Of a stretch of 43,710 nucleotides of DNA, positions 8,377-16,809 are shown piece after piece (positions within the stretch are counted from its first letter, which is position 1; every line of letters starts with the position of its first letter). This DNA is from Paenibacillus sp. N3.4. Its GTDB lineage: Bacteria; Bacillota; Bacilli; Paenibacillales; NBRC-103111. The notes beneath the pieces are model-generated. The model was not told the origin of the DNA and made no database searches. It saw only the letters and a list, made by a program, of their open reading frames with translations. The translations under genes and the position numbers were made by a program. The DNA lies in contig NZ_VRTT01000062.1 in assembly GCF_008017805.1 (NCBI RefSeq), positions 1-43,710 of the forward strand, in the 5' to 3' direction.

Positions 8377-8407
8377 GACGCTAACAACTCTACGATTTGT
8401 TAGCGTC
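8377..8407. repeat. Perfect 11-bp inverted repeat
   Basis: GACGCTAACAA (8377-8387) pairs perfectly with TTGTTAGCGTC (8397-8407) across a 9-base loop. No T-run follows on either side, so it is not an obvious terminator. It contains the CTAAC/GTTAG core that recurs nearby. Confidence 0.7.
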
Positions 8408-8456
8408 AACAACGCAAGTAAGGAGTTGGGACATCTAACCTACAGTATTTCCTAGC

Positions 8457-8505
8457 ACAAAATGGTAGAGAACCTAGCTTTAGGCTTCAGGCTAGATTTT
8501 TTTGT
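8457..8505 (+). repeat. Dispersed intergenic repeat, copy 2
   Basis: The first 19 bases are identical to 357-375. The rest keeps GCTTTAGGC and GGCTAG. CTAGC (8474-8478) can pair with GCTAG (8491-8495), and a run of seven T residues follows. On the plus strand it therefore looks like a weak terminator, but no plus-strand gene ends just before it. Confidence 0.6.
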
Positions 8506-8516
8506 TTGTTTGCTTT

Positions 8517-9812
8517 TCACATTAAGTAACGGACATAGATATAAATTTGTGCAATCACTAATGATACTAAAGCAATGGGAGCACCCACTTTTAGAAACTC
8601 CCAATAACTGAATCCACGCCCTTCTTTGGCAGCAAGCCCCGCTACAATGACATTGGCGGAAGCTCCGATAACCGTACCGTTTCCTCCCAGACATGCGCCT
8701 AACGCCAGAGACCACCAAAGTGTATTGATCGGAGCAGAATCAACGGCAAGCCCAAGCCCATCCGCCATTTCTTTGATCAGGGGAATCATGGTTGCCACGA
8801 ACGGAATATTGTCGATCGTCGCAGAAGCTATGCCCGATCCCCATAATATCAGCACAGATGCGGTTGGTATGTTTCCTCCAGTTATTTCGAGCGCTTTCAG
8901 GGCCAAAGCTTTAATTAAACCAACTTCCTGCAATCCTCCTACCAAACTAAACAATCCGGCAAAGAAGAATATAGTTACCCATTCGACGGCGCCAAATGCT
9001 TTTTCGACATCGTGTTCTTTGAGTCCAAACAGCATAAGCAAGATAGCTCCGGTTATCGCTATGACAGAAGCTTCCACATGAATAACCGCATGAAGCATGA
9101 AACCAATAATGGTCAGTGATAAAATAATTAGCGATTTCCTCATTAACAGAGGATCCTTAATAAAGTCACTTTCTTTCATGGCCATAAGTTTGGCTTGCAG
9201 TTCTGCATTCGGTTTGAGTTGTTTCTTGTACATGGCATATAAGATGAAAAGGGTGACGCCCATGATAATAATGGCAATGGGAGCCAGATTCAGCAGAAAG
9301 GCATTAAAGGTCAGATGGGGGTTGGCAGATCCAATCATGATGTTAGGCGGATCACCAATAAGCGTGGCTGTTCCACCTATGTTGGAAGCAACGATGACAG
9401 ACATCAAGAAGGGCACTGGATTTACTTTTAAAATTTTTGTAATGGCAAAGGTGACAGGTACGACCAAGAGAACGGTTGTCACATTATCCAATAAGGCGGA
9501 ACCAACGGCAGTTAAGATCGAGATGGTGAGTAAGATCCGAAGAGGATCTCCTTTCACAAGCTTCGCCGCGCGAATAGCCACATATTGAAACACGCCTGTT
9601 TGGTTCGTAATCCCCACCAATAGCATCATCCCGATTAGCAGCGTAAGGGTCTCCCACTCGATATAATGTTGGAAAACCCTGTGAATATCCAGAATTCCGC
9701 TAAAGACCATAAGGGCAGCACCCAGTATAGCGATGACTGCGCGGTTCCCTTTTTCCCAAATGATAAGGGCATAGGTGACTAAAAAAATGATTAATGCAAC
9801 GGTTGTAAGCAT
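8517..9812 (-). CDS. ArsB/NhaD-type ion transporter
   Basis: A 431-residue polytopic membrane protein with about 10-12 hydrophobic helices, typical of the ArsB/NhaD and citrate transporter superfamily. It has the repeated-half motif DNVTTVLLVVPVTFAI with SNIGGTATLIGDPPNIMIG in the N-half. DNIPFVATMIPLI with ACLGGNGTVIGASANVIVAG lies in the C-half. It probably moves an anion or exchanges Na+/H+; the substrate cannot be read from sequence. I start at ATG 9812, preceded at 6 bp by AAGGAGG; the 18 extra codons upstream lack such a site. The gene has its own promoter (9923-9951) and a terminator-like hairpin in its leader. Confidence 0.88.
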   Translation of the reverse strand: MLTTVALIIFLVTYALIIWEKGNRAVIAILGAALMVFSGILDIHRVFQHYIEWETLTLLIGMMLLVGITNQTGVFQYVAIRAAKLVKGDPLRILLTISILTAVGSALLDNVTTVLLVVPVTFAITKILKVNPVPFLMSVIVASNIGGTATLIGDPPNIMIGSANPHLTFNAFLLNLAPIAIIIMGVTLFILYAMYKKQLKPNAELQAKLMAMKESDFIKDPLLMRKSLIILSLTIIGFMLHAVIHVEASVIAITGAILLMLFGLKEHDVEKAFGAVEWVTIFFFAGLFSLVGGLQEVGLIKALALKALEITGGNIPTASVLILWGSGIASATIDNIPFVATMIPLIKEMADGLGLAVDSAPINTLWWSLALGACLGGNGTVIGASANVIVAGLAAKEGRGFSYWEFLKVGAPIALVSLVIAQIYIYVRYLM

Positions 9813-9864
9813 GTTTTTCCTCCTTGTGTAGGGATTATTTTCCCCTGAATACCCGGAAAAATGC

Positions 9865-9889
9865 AAAAAGAAGCCTGCGTTGGCAGGCT
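9865..9889 (-). terminator. Promoter-proximal terminator in transporter leader
   Basis: On the minus strand AGCCTGC pairs with GCAGGCT across a CAAC loop, followed by TCTTTTTG. It sits about 27 nt after the predicted start of transcription and 53 nt before the transporter ATG. It cannot end another leftward gene because none lies upstream. It may therefore be an attenuator, and what relieves it is unknown. Confidence 0.6.
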
Positions 9890-9922
9890 CCTCCGGTGAT
9901 CTCCATATGAAAAATCTATCTT

Positions 9923-9951
9923 AGTATAGCTTAGAATATCCCGTATGTAAA
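9923..9951 (-). promoter_or_regulatory. Sigma-A promoter of the transporter gene
   Basis: On the minus strand TTTACA (9951-9946), a 17-base spacer and TATACT (9928-9923) form a near-consensus vegetative promoter pointing at the transporter gene. Confidence 0.75.
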
Positions 9952-9979
9952 TAAAGAAGACTTGGACATATCCCATGTA

Positions 9980-9997
9980 TACAAGCATATACTTGTA
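9980..9997. promoter_or_regulatory. Inverted repeat upstream of dacB
   Basis: TACAAG-CATATA-CTTGTA is a perfect 6-6-6 inverted repeat 60 bp before the dacB start. CATATACTT within it resembles a sigma-E -10 box, with CATAT about 14 bp upstream as a possible -35. In B. subtilis dacB is sigma-E dependent, but this assignment is tentative. It could also be an operator for either divergent gene. Confidence 0.3.
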
Positions 9998-10057
9998 CAA
10001 AGTTTCGCTTGTTTGTGCGTTAAAATAGTACAAGTTCTGTTGGACAGGGGGACTAAG

Positions 10058-11254
10058 ATGAAGAAGAGAATCCGGATAACCATATGGTGGTGTGCGTTGG
10101 TAAGTGTTATTTTCATCCCATTTGCCCACGTGCAGGCAGCACCGCCGGCCATCCAAACGAATGCGGTAGGTGCTTCCCTCATTGATGTGGAATCGGGACG
10201 TATCCTTTACAATGAAAAAGGCGACGTGCCGATGCGAATAGCTAGCTTGACGAAGATTATGACAGCCATTATTGCCATTGAGAATGGGAAGCTGACAGAT
10301 AAGGTCAAGGTAAGCAAAAATGCGTTTGGCAAAGAAGGGTCATCGCTTTATTTAAAACTAGGCGAAGAAATGCGTTTGCATGATATGTTGTATGGTCTGA
10401 TGATGAGGTCCGGAAATGATGCGGCAACGGCCATCGCCGAGCATATCGGTGGGAGTGTGGAAGGCTTCGTCTACCTGATGAATGAGAAAGCGAAGATGCT
10501 AGGGATGGAGCATTCACACTTCACAAATCCATCAGGGTTGGATGAAGGTGATGGTCATCGTTCGAGCCCGAATGACATGGCGAAGTTGACAGCTTATGCA
10601 CTTAAAAATGCCGTCTTTCAAGATATTGTTTCCACGAAACTGAAAAAAGTCCCCAATCCGAACGAGACATGGGACTATTCGTGGCTTAATAAAAATAAAA
10701 TGCTTTCTCTCTTCGAAGGAGCCGATGGGGTCAAGACCGGCTATACGAAGCTTGCTAAACGCTGTCTCGTTTCTTCCGCAACGAAGGATGGCCATCAGCT
10801 AGCCGTTGTGACATTAAATGATGGCAACGATTGGGCTGATCATGCCCGATTGCTGCAATACGGCTTCAAGTACTATCCTCTGCAAACTGTGGTGAAAAAA
10901 GGTGATGAAGTGGAAAGTTCCCCTTGGGTAGCAGGTAGAGCCTTTTCGTATCCTCTGGCGGAAGGTGAAGCCGCACTTTTAAGCAAGAAGGTGGAACTTA
11001 CCGATCCGGCTTCCACGGCCTATCGGTTGGGAGAGCGGGGGACCCTCCAAGTTATGCTGAAAGAGAAACGGATTCAAACGATTCCGATTTATGACAAGAC
11101 GAGTAAACTTATGCAGCAGCCCGTGAGTCAAACGACATTTTCCTTTCAACAAGGAAAGGTTTATCAAGAAACGTTGCTTTCTCGCTATGGATTAATTTGT
11201 AGAATGCTAATCCAAAAGCTGTTTACGCTATCAGAGTCAGAGTGGGCGGATTAG
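10058..11254 (+). CDS. dacB: Sporulation D-Ala-D-Ala carboxypeptidase (DacB/PBP5*)
   Basis: Trims the terminal D-alanine of peptidoglycan side chains; in spores this lowers cortex cross-linking. A signal peptide spans about residues 1-28 (cut near VQAA). The penicillin-binding motifs are SLTK (63-66), SGN (118-120) and KTG (226-228). A C-terminal PBP5-type domain (about 275-370) follows. A hydrophobic patch with SRYGLICRMLIQKLF at the end may anchor the protein. I start at ATG 10058 after CAGGGGG; the longer frame from 9962 would run through the promoter region. The adjacent spmA and spmB support the sporulation form rather than vegetative DacA. Confidence 0.93.
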   Translation: MKKRIRITIWWCALVSVIFIPFAHVQAAPPAIQTNAVGASLIDVESGRILYNEKGDVPMRIASLTKIMTAIIAIENGKLTDKVKVSKNAFGKEGSSLYLKLGEEMRLHDMLYGLMMRSGNDAATAIAEHIGGSVEGFVYLMNEKAKMLGMEHSHFTNPSGLDEGDGHRSSPNDMAKLTAYALKNAVFQDIVSTKLKKVPNPNETWDYSWLNKNKMLSLFEGADGVKTGYTKLAKRCLVSSATKDGHQLAVVTLNDGNDWADHARLLQYGFKYYPLQTVVKKGDEVESSPWVAGRAFSYPLAEGEAALLSKKVELTDPASTAYRLGERGTLQVMLKEKRIQTIPIYDKTSKLMQQPVSQTTFSFQQGKVYQETLLSRYGLICRMLIQKLFTLSESEWAD

Positions 11255-11266
11255 GAGGCTTGGCAT

Positions 11267-11866
11267 ATGGTGAATTGGATTTGGCTCTTTTTTATTGTTG
11301 CTGGGTTTATTGTGGCAATATGTAACGGGAATGTGGAAATGGTTACGCAAGCTGCTTTTGATGGTGCGAAAAGCGGTGTGACCGTATGTTTTGGTCTAAT
11401 TAGTGTCCTTGTTTTTTGGCTGGGTATGATGCGTATCGCAGAGGATGCAGGCATTCTGAGTAAACTGGCAGTCATTATTCAACCTGCAGTTCGTTTCTTG
11501 TTTCCGAGTATTCCCAAAAACCACCCCGCGATTGGCTACATTATTTCGAATATGAGTGCTAACATTCTAGGTCTCGGAAATGCCGCGACGCCTATGGGCA
11601 TTAAAGCGATGCAAGAACTGCAGAAGTTGAATCCCAATAAAGATACGGCAAGTACAGCGATGTGCACGTTATTGGCACTGAATACGTCAAGCATTACGCT
11701 AATTCCTACAACCCTAATCGCGATTAGGATGAACTACAATTCCGTCAATCCAGCGGAAATCGTAGGCACAACATTAATTGCCACTGCGGTGTCGACGGCT
11801 GCCGCTATCTTAGTAGATCGATGGTACCGACGATCGCGTTCGCCCATCCCGCCGTTGAAAGGATGA
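11267..11866 (+). CDS. spmA: Spore maturation protein A
   Basis: A 199-residue membrane protein with the nucleoside-recognition (Gate) domain, with SNMSANILGLGNAATPMGIKA around residues 93-113. In Bacillus, SpmA and SpmB are needed for proper dehydration of the spore core. AGGAGG precedes ATG 11267. The gene lies 12 bp after dacB and 6 bp before spmB, the classic dacB-spmA-spmB order. Confidence 0.95.
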   Translation: MVNWIWLFFIVAGFIVAICNGNVEMVTQAAFDGAKSGVTVCFGLISVLVFWLGMMRIAEDAGILSKLAVIIQPAVRFLFPSIPKNHPAIGYIISNMSANILGLGNAATPMGIKAMQELQKLNPNKDTASTAMCTLLALNTSSITLIPTTLIAIRMNYNSVNPAEIVGTTLIATAVSTAAAILVDRWYRRSRSPIPPLKG

Positions 11867-11872
11867 TCTCAC

Positions 11873-12406
11873 ATGTATGCCTTCGTTTCCCTGATTTCTT
11901 CATGGGCTATTCCCATCATGATCGTCTTCATTCCTTTATACGCTGCTTATCGAAAGGTTCCGGTTTATGAATCGTTTGTGGATGGTGCCAAAGAAGGTTT
12001 TGATACGGCAATCAAAATTATTCCGCATTTAGTTGGGATGATGGTCGCCATTTCTGTTTTTCGAGCATCTGGAGCCATGGAGATGATGACTGGCTGGTTG
12101 CGGCCTTTCTTCCATAGCCTTGGCGTACCGACAGAGATTTTGCCGCTAGCCATCCTCAGACCCATTACAGGAGCGGGTTCACTTGCTTTCACCACCGATC
12201 TTATTGAACAATTCGGACCCGACTCCATGATTGGCCGCATCGCTTCCACCGTACAAGGAAGTACGGACACAACCTTGTATGTCATTACGGTATATTTTGG
12301 TTCTATCGGTATCCGAAAAGCCGGTTATGCCCTAAAAGTGGGACTTATTTCCGATTTGGTTGGTTTCATTGCATCGATCATCATCTGTTTCCTCGTGTTC
12401 GCTTAA
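11873..12406 (+). CDS. spmB: Spore maturation protein B
   Basis: A 177-residue partner of SpmA with the same Gate-type fold. PHLVGMMVAISVFRASGAM and LPLAILRPITGAGSLAF are recognisable family blocks, followed by STVQGSTDTTLYVITVYFG. It is predicted to be an integral membrane protein acting in spore core dehydration. The start is ATG 11873, six bases after the spmA stop; a purine-rich GAAAGGATGATC leader serves as binding site. Confidence 0.95.
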   Translation: MYAFVSLISSWAIPIMIVFIPLYAAYRKVPVYESFVDGAKEGFDTAIKIIPHLVGMMVAISVFRASGAMEMMTGWLRPFFHSLGVPTEILPLAILRPITGAGSLAFTTDLIEQFGPDSMIGRIASTVQGSTDTTLYVITVYFGSIGIRKAGYALKVGLISDLVGFIASIIICFLVFA

Positions 12407-12467
12407 GGGCGCACTCTTGTGCTTTGGATACAACTCCGTTATCATTATCATGAGGTGAAAGCGGAAA

Positions 12468-13214
12468 ATGGAAAGACTGCAAAAAGTATTAGCCGAAGCG
12501 GGCATTGCATCCCGTCGGAAATGTGAAGAAATTATTACAGCCGGACGTGTACAAGTGAACGGGGAAGTCGTCACTACGCTTGGTGTGAAAGTGAATACCG
12601 AAGAAGATGAAATCAAAGTTGATGGACGTACGATCGGTCAACAAAAGAAAATCTATGTGATTCTGAACAAACCCAAAGGTGTTATTACGAGTGCGACAGA
12701 TCCAGAAGGTCGTAAAGTAGTCACAGATTTCTTACCTGGGATTAGAGAACGCGTTTATCCGGTCGGTCGGCTGGATTATGATACGGAAGGCTTGCTCCTT
12801 CTGACAAATGATGGTGAATTTGCACATTTATTAACGCATCCGAAGCATCACGTTCCCAAAACGTATCAGGCAACCGTTAAAGGGGTTCCTCATGGCACCT
12901 TATTGGACAAGCTTAGATCGGGGATTCAATTAGAAGATGGAATGACGGCTCCTGCTGAAGTCGAGTATGCGGACGTGAATTTAGAGAAGAAAGAGTCCAT
13001 TATTCAAATAACCATCTATGAAGGTCGAAATCGGCAAGTAAGACGGATGTTCGAGGCGATTGCTTTCCCTGTCATTAAATTAAAACGGATTAAGTTCGGA
13101 CCTATTTTCTTAACCGGTTTGCCAAGAGCTAAATATCGGCATCTAACGCCGAAAGAAGTTGAGGAACTCAGGAATGAGGCTCTCCAGACACATAACGTTC
13201 AAAAAGGCCAATAG
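12468..13214 (+). CDS. rluB: 23S rRNA pseudouridine synthase RluB family
   Basis: Converts a uridine in 23S rRNA to pseudouridine. An S4 RNA-binding domain occupies residues 1-60 (RLQKVLAEAGIASRRKCEEI). The catalytic domain follows with GRLDYDTEGLLLLTNDG; Asp103 is the nucleophile. YEGRNRQVRRMFEAIAFPV lies near the C-terminus. The 248-residue length is standard. The stop codon lies inside the left arm and loop of the following terminator. It follows spmB by 61 bp, as in other spore formers. Confidence 0.95.
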   Translation: MERLQKVLAEAGIASRRKCEEIITAGRVQVNGEVVTTLGVKVNTEEDEIKVDGRTIGQQKKIYVILNKPKGVITSATDPEGRKVVTDFLPGIRERVYPVGRLDYDTEGLLLLTNDGEFAHLLTHPKHHVPKTYQATVKGVPHGTLLDKLRSGIQLEDGMTAPAEVEYADVNLEKKESIIQITIYEGRNRQVRRMFEAIAFPVIKLKRIKFGPIFLTGLPRAKYRHLTPKEVEELRNEALQTHNVQKGQ

Positions 13215-13230
13215 GAATTGGCCTTCTTTT
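13204..13230 (+). terminator. Terminator overlapping the rluB stop
   Basis: AAGGCCAAT (13204-13212) pairs with ATTGGCCTT (13217-13225), followed by CTTTTC. The last rluB codons form the left arm. Confidence 0.85.
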
Positions 13231-13298
13231 CGTTATAATGATCATAGAACCGTATGTAAAACAACGACTATTGACCAAAAAAGCGAAGGTGATTATGC

Positions 13299-13829
13299 GT
13301 GGGTAAGAACAAGAAATGGGTACAGATTGCGATTTTTGCCATCGTGCTTATTATTGGCGTGTTTACCATTATTACGAATTTGTCTGCCTCTGATACCAAG
13401 AAATATCCTCAGGTTGGGGATAAAGCGACGGATTTCTCATTAATCGGATTAGATGGCCAAACACATAAATTATCCGAATATAAAGGGAAACCCGTACTAA
13501 TCAACTTTTGGGGAACTTTTTGTCCTCCCTGCAAAGAGGAAATGCCTGCCCTTCAAAAGCAATATGATAAATGGAGTCAGCAAGGGGTCGTCTTTCTTGA
13601 AGTGAACGTTGATAAAAACAAAGTAACGGTCCAGGGTTTCATGGATCAATATAAGCTGAATATGCCCGTTTTGCTGGATGCAAAAGAAGTGGTGCGAAAG
13701 CAATACGGTGTTATGGATTATCCAACGACCTTCTTTATTGGCGCGGACGGTAAAGTGGCAGTAAAAAAAATCGGCCAAATGACTGAGTCTTTTATCGATG
13801 AAACACTTACGAAACTGGCTGGCAAGTGA
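13299..13829 (+). CDS. resA: Thiol-disulfide oxidoreductase ResA
   Basis: A membrane-tethered thioredoxin-fold protein that reduces the haem-binding cysteines of apocytochrome c outside the membrane. An N-terminal anchor helix spans about residues 7-27. The redox motif WGTFCPPC has Cys75 and Cys78, and the cis-proline motif is MDYPTTFFI. The 176-residue length fits. The start is GTG 13299, preceded by GAAGGTGA. First gene of resABCDE. I could not define its promoter; a TATAAT at 13234-13239 lacks a matching -35. Confidence 0.95.
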   Translation: MGKNKKWVQIAIFAIVLIIGVFTIITNLSASDTKKYPQVGDKATDFSLIGLDGQTHKLSEYKGKPVLINFWGTFCPPCKEEMPALQKQYDKWSQQGVVFLEVNVDKNKVTVQGFMDQYKLNMPVLLDAKEVVRKQYGVMDYPTTFFIGADGKVAVKKIGQMTESFIDETLTKLAGK

Positions 13830-13852
13830 CGAAGAACACTTAGGAGGTCATC

Positions 13853-15514
13853 ATGTTTTACAACACCAAATGCGATTGCGGGCATCAGAATCCAACAGGA
13901 ACAACGCTTTGTGAATCTTGTGGAAACCCACTGATCGACATCGATGGCAGAGATATATTGGAAATGCGTTATGACGGAATAGCTCGTCGTTCGCAGAAAT
14001 CTAATCCTTCTTTACTGGATAAAGTCTGGAATTTCTTCTCCTCGGTTAAAATAGCGGTATGGATTATTTTTTGGACGCTGGTTGCTTCAGCTGTCGGAAC
14101 CATTTTCCCGCAAGAAAACACATTTTTGGATATGGACCCTGCCCAGTATTACGCTCAAAACTATGGTACCTTAGGAACCATTTATCATTTCTTAGGATTC
14201 TCCCATACGTTTAATTCATGGTGGTTCATTACTTTGCTATTCATGATTGGCACATCGCTGGTCATCTGCAGCTTGGATCGTGTTTTGCCGTTATATAGAG
14301 CGCTGTCCAAGCAGCAGATCCGCAAGCATGCGAATTTTCTGACCCGACAAAAAGTAACGCTTTCAATCGACCTGCCTGAAAATACCGATGAGGTGGCGTG
14401 GGTTAACAAACTAGGCACATTATTTCGAAAAAAACATTACCGTGTACATACAGAGGGCTCAGCGCTACTCGCTGAAAAATATCGATTTAGCCGTTGGGGT
14501 CCGTATATTAATCACATAGGACTTATTATTTTTCTCATCGGTGTACTCATGAGAAGTATTCCGGGTTGGCATATGGATCAATATATGGGCATCCTGGAAG
14601 GGGAAACGAAGCAAATTCCTCATACTTCCTATTTTATAAAGAATGAGAAATTTACCCTAGATCTTTATGATGAGAAGGATCTTCCGGCCAGCATTAAGGA
14701 AAAAGGACAAGTTGTTCCCAAGACGTATCAAACGCAAGCTGTTCTGTACCACTGTTCAGCGAATTGCGATGATGCAACCAACGCGCCTGTGCTAGAAGAG
14801 GTCCATAAGGCAGATATTACTGTCAATCATCCGCTTGATTACAAAGGGCTGCAGGCTTATCAATTCGATTATAAGTCGACGCCACTACTCATTTCGGTGA
14901 AACCGACATTAAGTAATCCTGTCACCGGAGAATCATTCGGAAGTTTTGATTTGCCGATGAATAATCCGAAGGATGAGTACCAGGTTGGACCTTACAAGTT
15001 AACGCTCAAAGGTTATTTTCCGGAATTTGGACTAGAAAAAGGGCAGCCGATAAGCAAGTCGAATGAGCCAAAAGCGCCAGCTTTTATTTTTAATATCACA
15101 GGGCCTGGTCTGGCGACAAGCGGAGAACCCTATTTGTACTTCCCGAGACAAATCGATAAGGAATCATTTTCACAAGATGTGATTAATGGAGCAATCAGTC
15201 AGAAAATCAAGCTTGCAGTAGGTTCTATGGAAGGTGTGCAATTCGCAAACTATACGACCTATTTGAACATTCGTGTAGATAAAGCGATGCCATATATTTG
15301 GATAGGTTCTGCGATCTTTATGATTGGTGTGATCATGGGCTTTTATTGGCAGCATCGGCGTATCTGGTTGCGAATTGATAACGGCAAGCTCACACTTGGC
15401 GGTCATACGAATAAGAACTGGTTTGGCTTGCGGAATGAAGTGGCTGCAGCCCTTGCGAAGAACAACATAGAAGTTTCACCAAAGTCATTAGATAAAGGAG
15501 ACAATCCGCAGTGA
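13853..15514 (+). CDS. resB: Cytochrome c biogenesis protein ResB
   Basis: Half of the System II haem transport and ligation complex. The N-terminus has a small zinc-ribbon-like cluster (C7, C9, C20, C23). Membrane helices lie near residues 62-85, 120-140 and 215-235 and a last one near 480-500, flanking a large extracytoplasmic region. The 553-residue length is usual. TAGGAGGTCATC before ATG 13853 is a strong binding site. The stop overlaps the resC GTG by four bases (GTGA), implying coupled translation with its partner. Confidence 0.95.
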   Translation: MFYNTKCDCGHQNPTGTTLCESCGNPLIDIDGRDILEMRYDGIARRSQKSNPSLLDKVWNFFSSVKIAVWIIFWTLVASAVGTIFPQENTFLDMDPAQYYAQNYGTLGTIYHFLGFSHTFNSWWFITLLFMIGTSLVICSLDRVLPLYRALSKQQIRKHANFLTRQKVTLSIDLPENTDEVAWVNKLGTLFRKKHYRVHTEGSALLAEKYRFSRWGPYINHIGLIIFLIGVLMRSIPGWHMDQYMGILEGETKQIPHTSYFIKNEKFTLDLYDEKDLPASIKEKGQVVPKTYQTQAVLYHCSANCDDATNAPVLEEVHKADITVNHPLDYKGLQAYQFDYKSTPLLISVKPTLSNPVTGESFGSFDLPMNNPKDEYQVGPYKLTLKGYFPEFGLEKGQPISKSNEPKAPAFIFNITGPGLATSGEPYLYFPRQIDKESFSQDVINGAISQKIKLAVGSMEGVQFANYTTYLNIRVDKAMPYIWIGSAIFMIGVIMGFYWQHRRIWLRIDNGKLTLGGHTNKNWFGLRNEVAAALAKNNIEVSPKSLDKGDNPQ

Positions 15515-16770
15515 ATGTAAACTCGGTCAGCAGCACCTTTTTACTTATTGCATTTTTTGTATATTTGCTAGCGTTTTTACTTTTTGTCCTTTCAATAACA
15601 GGAAGGAAATGGAGTAATCGCGATCCTGAACAGCATACGAAGCGGTGGGGCTTTTTCGCTTTCATGACTTCCGTCGTCGGCTTTGCCTGCCATGTGACCT
15701 TCTTCTTTACGCGATGGGCAGAAGGAAGTCACATTCCAACATCGAATATGTATGAGTTTATGACCTTTTTAGGCATGATGATTATGTTTGCCTTCTTAAT
15801 TGTCTATCTGATTTACCGTACGCCTGTACTTGGCGTATTCGCTCTGCCGATTGGTTTTATTATTATCGCTTATGCCTCTGTATTTCCAAGCGAAGTACAG
15901 CCTTTAATTCCAGCTTTGCAAAGCTACTGGCTCAAAATTCATGTAACGACCGCCGCAACTGGGGAAGCATTCTTCGGAGTAGGTTTTGCGGGTGGACTCA
16001 TGTACTTGCTTCGTTCCGTGAATTATAAAGGAACTTCCAAAATAGACAAACGTGAGCAAAGAGGCATTGAACTTACCCTATTCTTTATTTTTATGCTTGT
16101 TGCATTCATTGCTAGTATTTTTACTTTTAACGGTTCTGGGTATAAAGCGGTATTCTCCAAGCAAGTGGTGACAATCGATTTGCAAGGACAGCAGCAAACC
16201 AACATTCAAAATGAAACCTATGTGCTGCCTCCAATTGTTAAGCCGTATGATACGCAGCTTGTGGAAATGAAATCGTTCTTGGGCATGACGGAACCCTTAT
16301 TCACGGCTCCATCCTGGATGGAAGGGGCAAGTGCTGGACGTAAACTGAATACGGTCATTTGGTCTATCCTCGGCGGTTTGATTCTTTATAGACTAGCGCG
16401 TCTCGTAGCGCGCAAACCGATAGGTGAAGCCATTGGCCCGATCGTTAAAGGAATGGATCCCGAGGATCTGGATGAAATCAGTTACCGAGCGATTGCTATT
16501 GGTTATCCTATTTTTACGCTGGGCGCATTAATTTTCGCGATGATTTGGGCCCAGGAGGCCTGGGGTCGTTTCTGGGGCTGGGATCCCAAAGAAGTGTGGG
16601 CATTGATAACCTGGTTATTTTACGCTGTATTTTTACACTTACGTCTTTCCAAAGGCTGGCAAGGTAAGAAATCAGCATGGTTAACTGTAGTTGGATTTAT
16701 CGTTGTGATGTTTACGCTAGTTGGAGTAAACCTTGTTATTGCTGGTCTCCATTCTTATGCAGGTGTATAA
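15511..16770 (+). CDS. resC: Cytochrome c biogenesis protein ResC (CcsB)
   Basis: The haem-handling subunit of System II. The 419-residue protein has about eight membrane helices and the tryptophan-rich WWD domain, WAQEAWGRFWGWDPKEVWALITW split over residues about 348-370. This domain binds haem on the outer face. Histidines for haem ligation are visible, including the HSYAG near the end. The start is GTG 15511, overlapping resB by four bases. resD follows 39 bp downstream. Confidence 0.95.
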   Translation: MNVNSVSSTFLLIAFFVYLLAFLLFVLSITGRKWSNRDPEQHTKRWGFFAFMTSVVGFACHVTFFFTRWAEGSHIPTSNMYEFMTFLGMMIMFAFLIVYLIYRTPVLGVFALPIGFIIIAYASVFPSEVQPLIPALQSYWLKIHVTTAATGEAFFGVGFAGGLMYLLRSVNYKGTSKIDKREQRGIELTLFFIFMLVAFIASIFTFNGSGYKAVFSKQVVTIDLQGQQQTNIQNETYVLPPIVKPYDTQLVEMKSFLGMTEPLFTAPSWMEGASAGRKLNTVIWSILGGLILYRLARLVARKPIGEAIGPIVKGMDPEDLDEISYRAIAIGYPIFTLGALIFAMIWAQEAWGRFWGWDPKEVWALITWLFYAVFLHLRLSKGWQGKKSAWLTVVGFIVVMFTLVGVNLVIAGLHSYAGV

Positions 16771-16809
16771 ATGATTCGAACTTACTAAAATAGAAGGATG
16801 TGAAGCTCA

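Larger units (their letters stand above)
8117..8516. other. Repeat-bearing spacer without a gene
   Basis: No credible gene is present. CTAACGAACTC occurs at 8219-8229 and again exactly 50 bp later at 8269-8279. The inverted form AGTTCGTTAG lies at 8344-8353. A perfect 11-bp hairpin lies at 8377-8407 and a dispersed repeat copy at 8457-8505. The same words appear in the other long spacer (1-596), so both spacers seem to carry remnants of one class of intergenic repeat. Confidence 0.65.

Noticed and set aside
8626..9588. Two plus-strand open frames opposite the transporter
   Set aside because: They mirror the hydrophobic transporter codons, lack binding sites and have no recognisable protein features.
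13234..13239. TATAAT as a resA promoter
   Set aside because: No acceptable -35 lies 16-18 bp upstream; that position falls in the rluB terminator.
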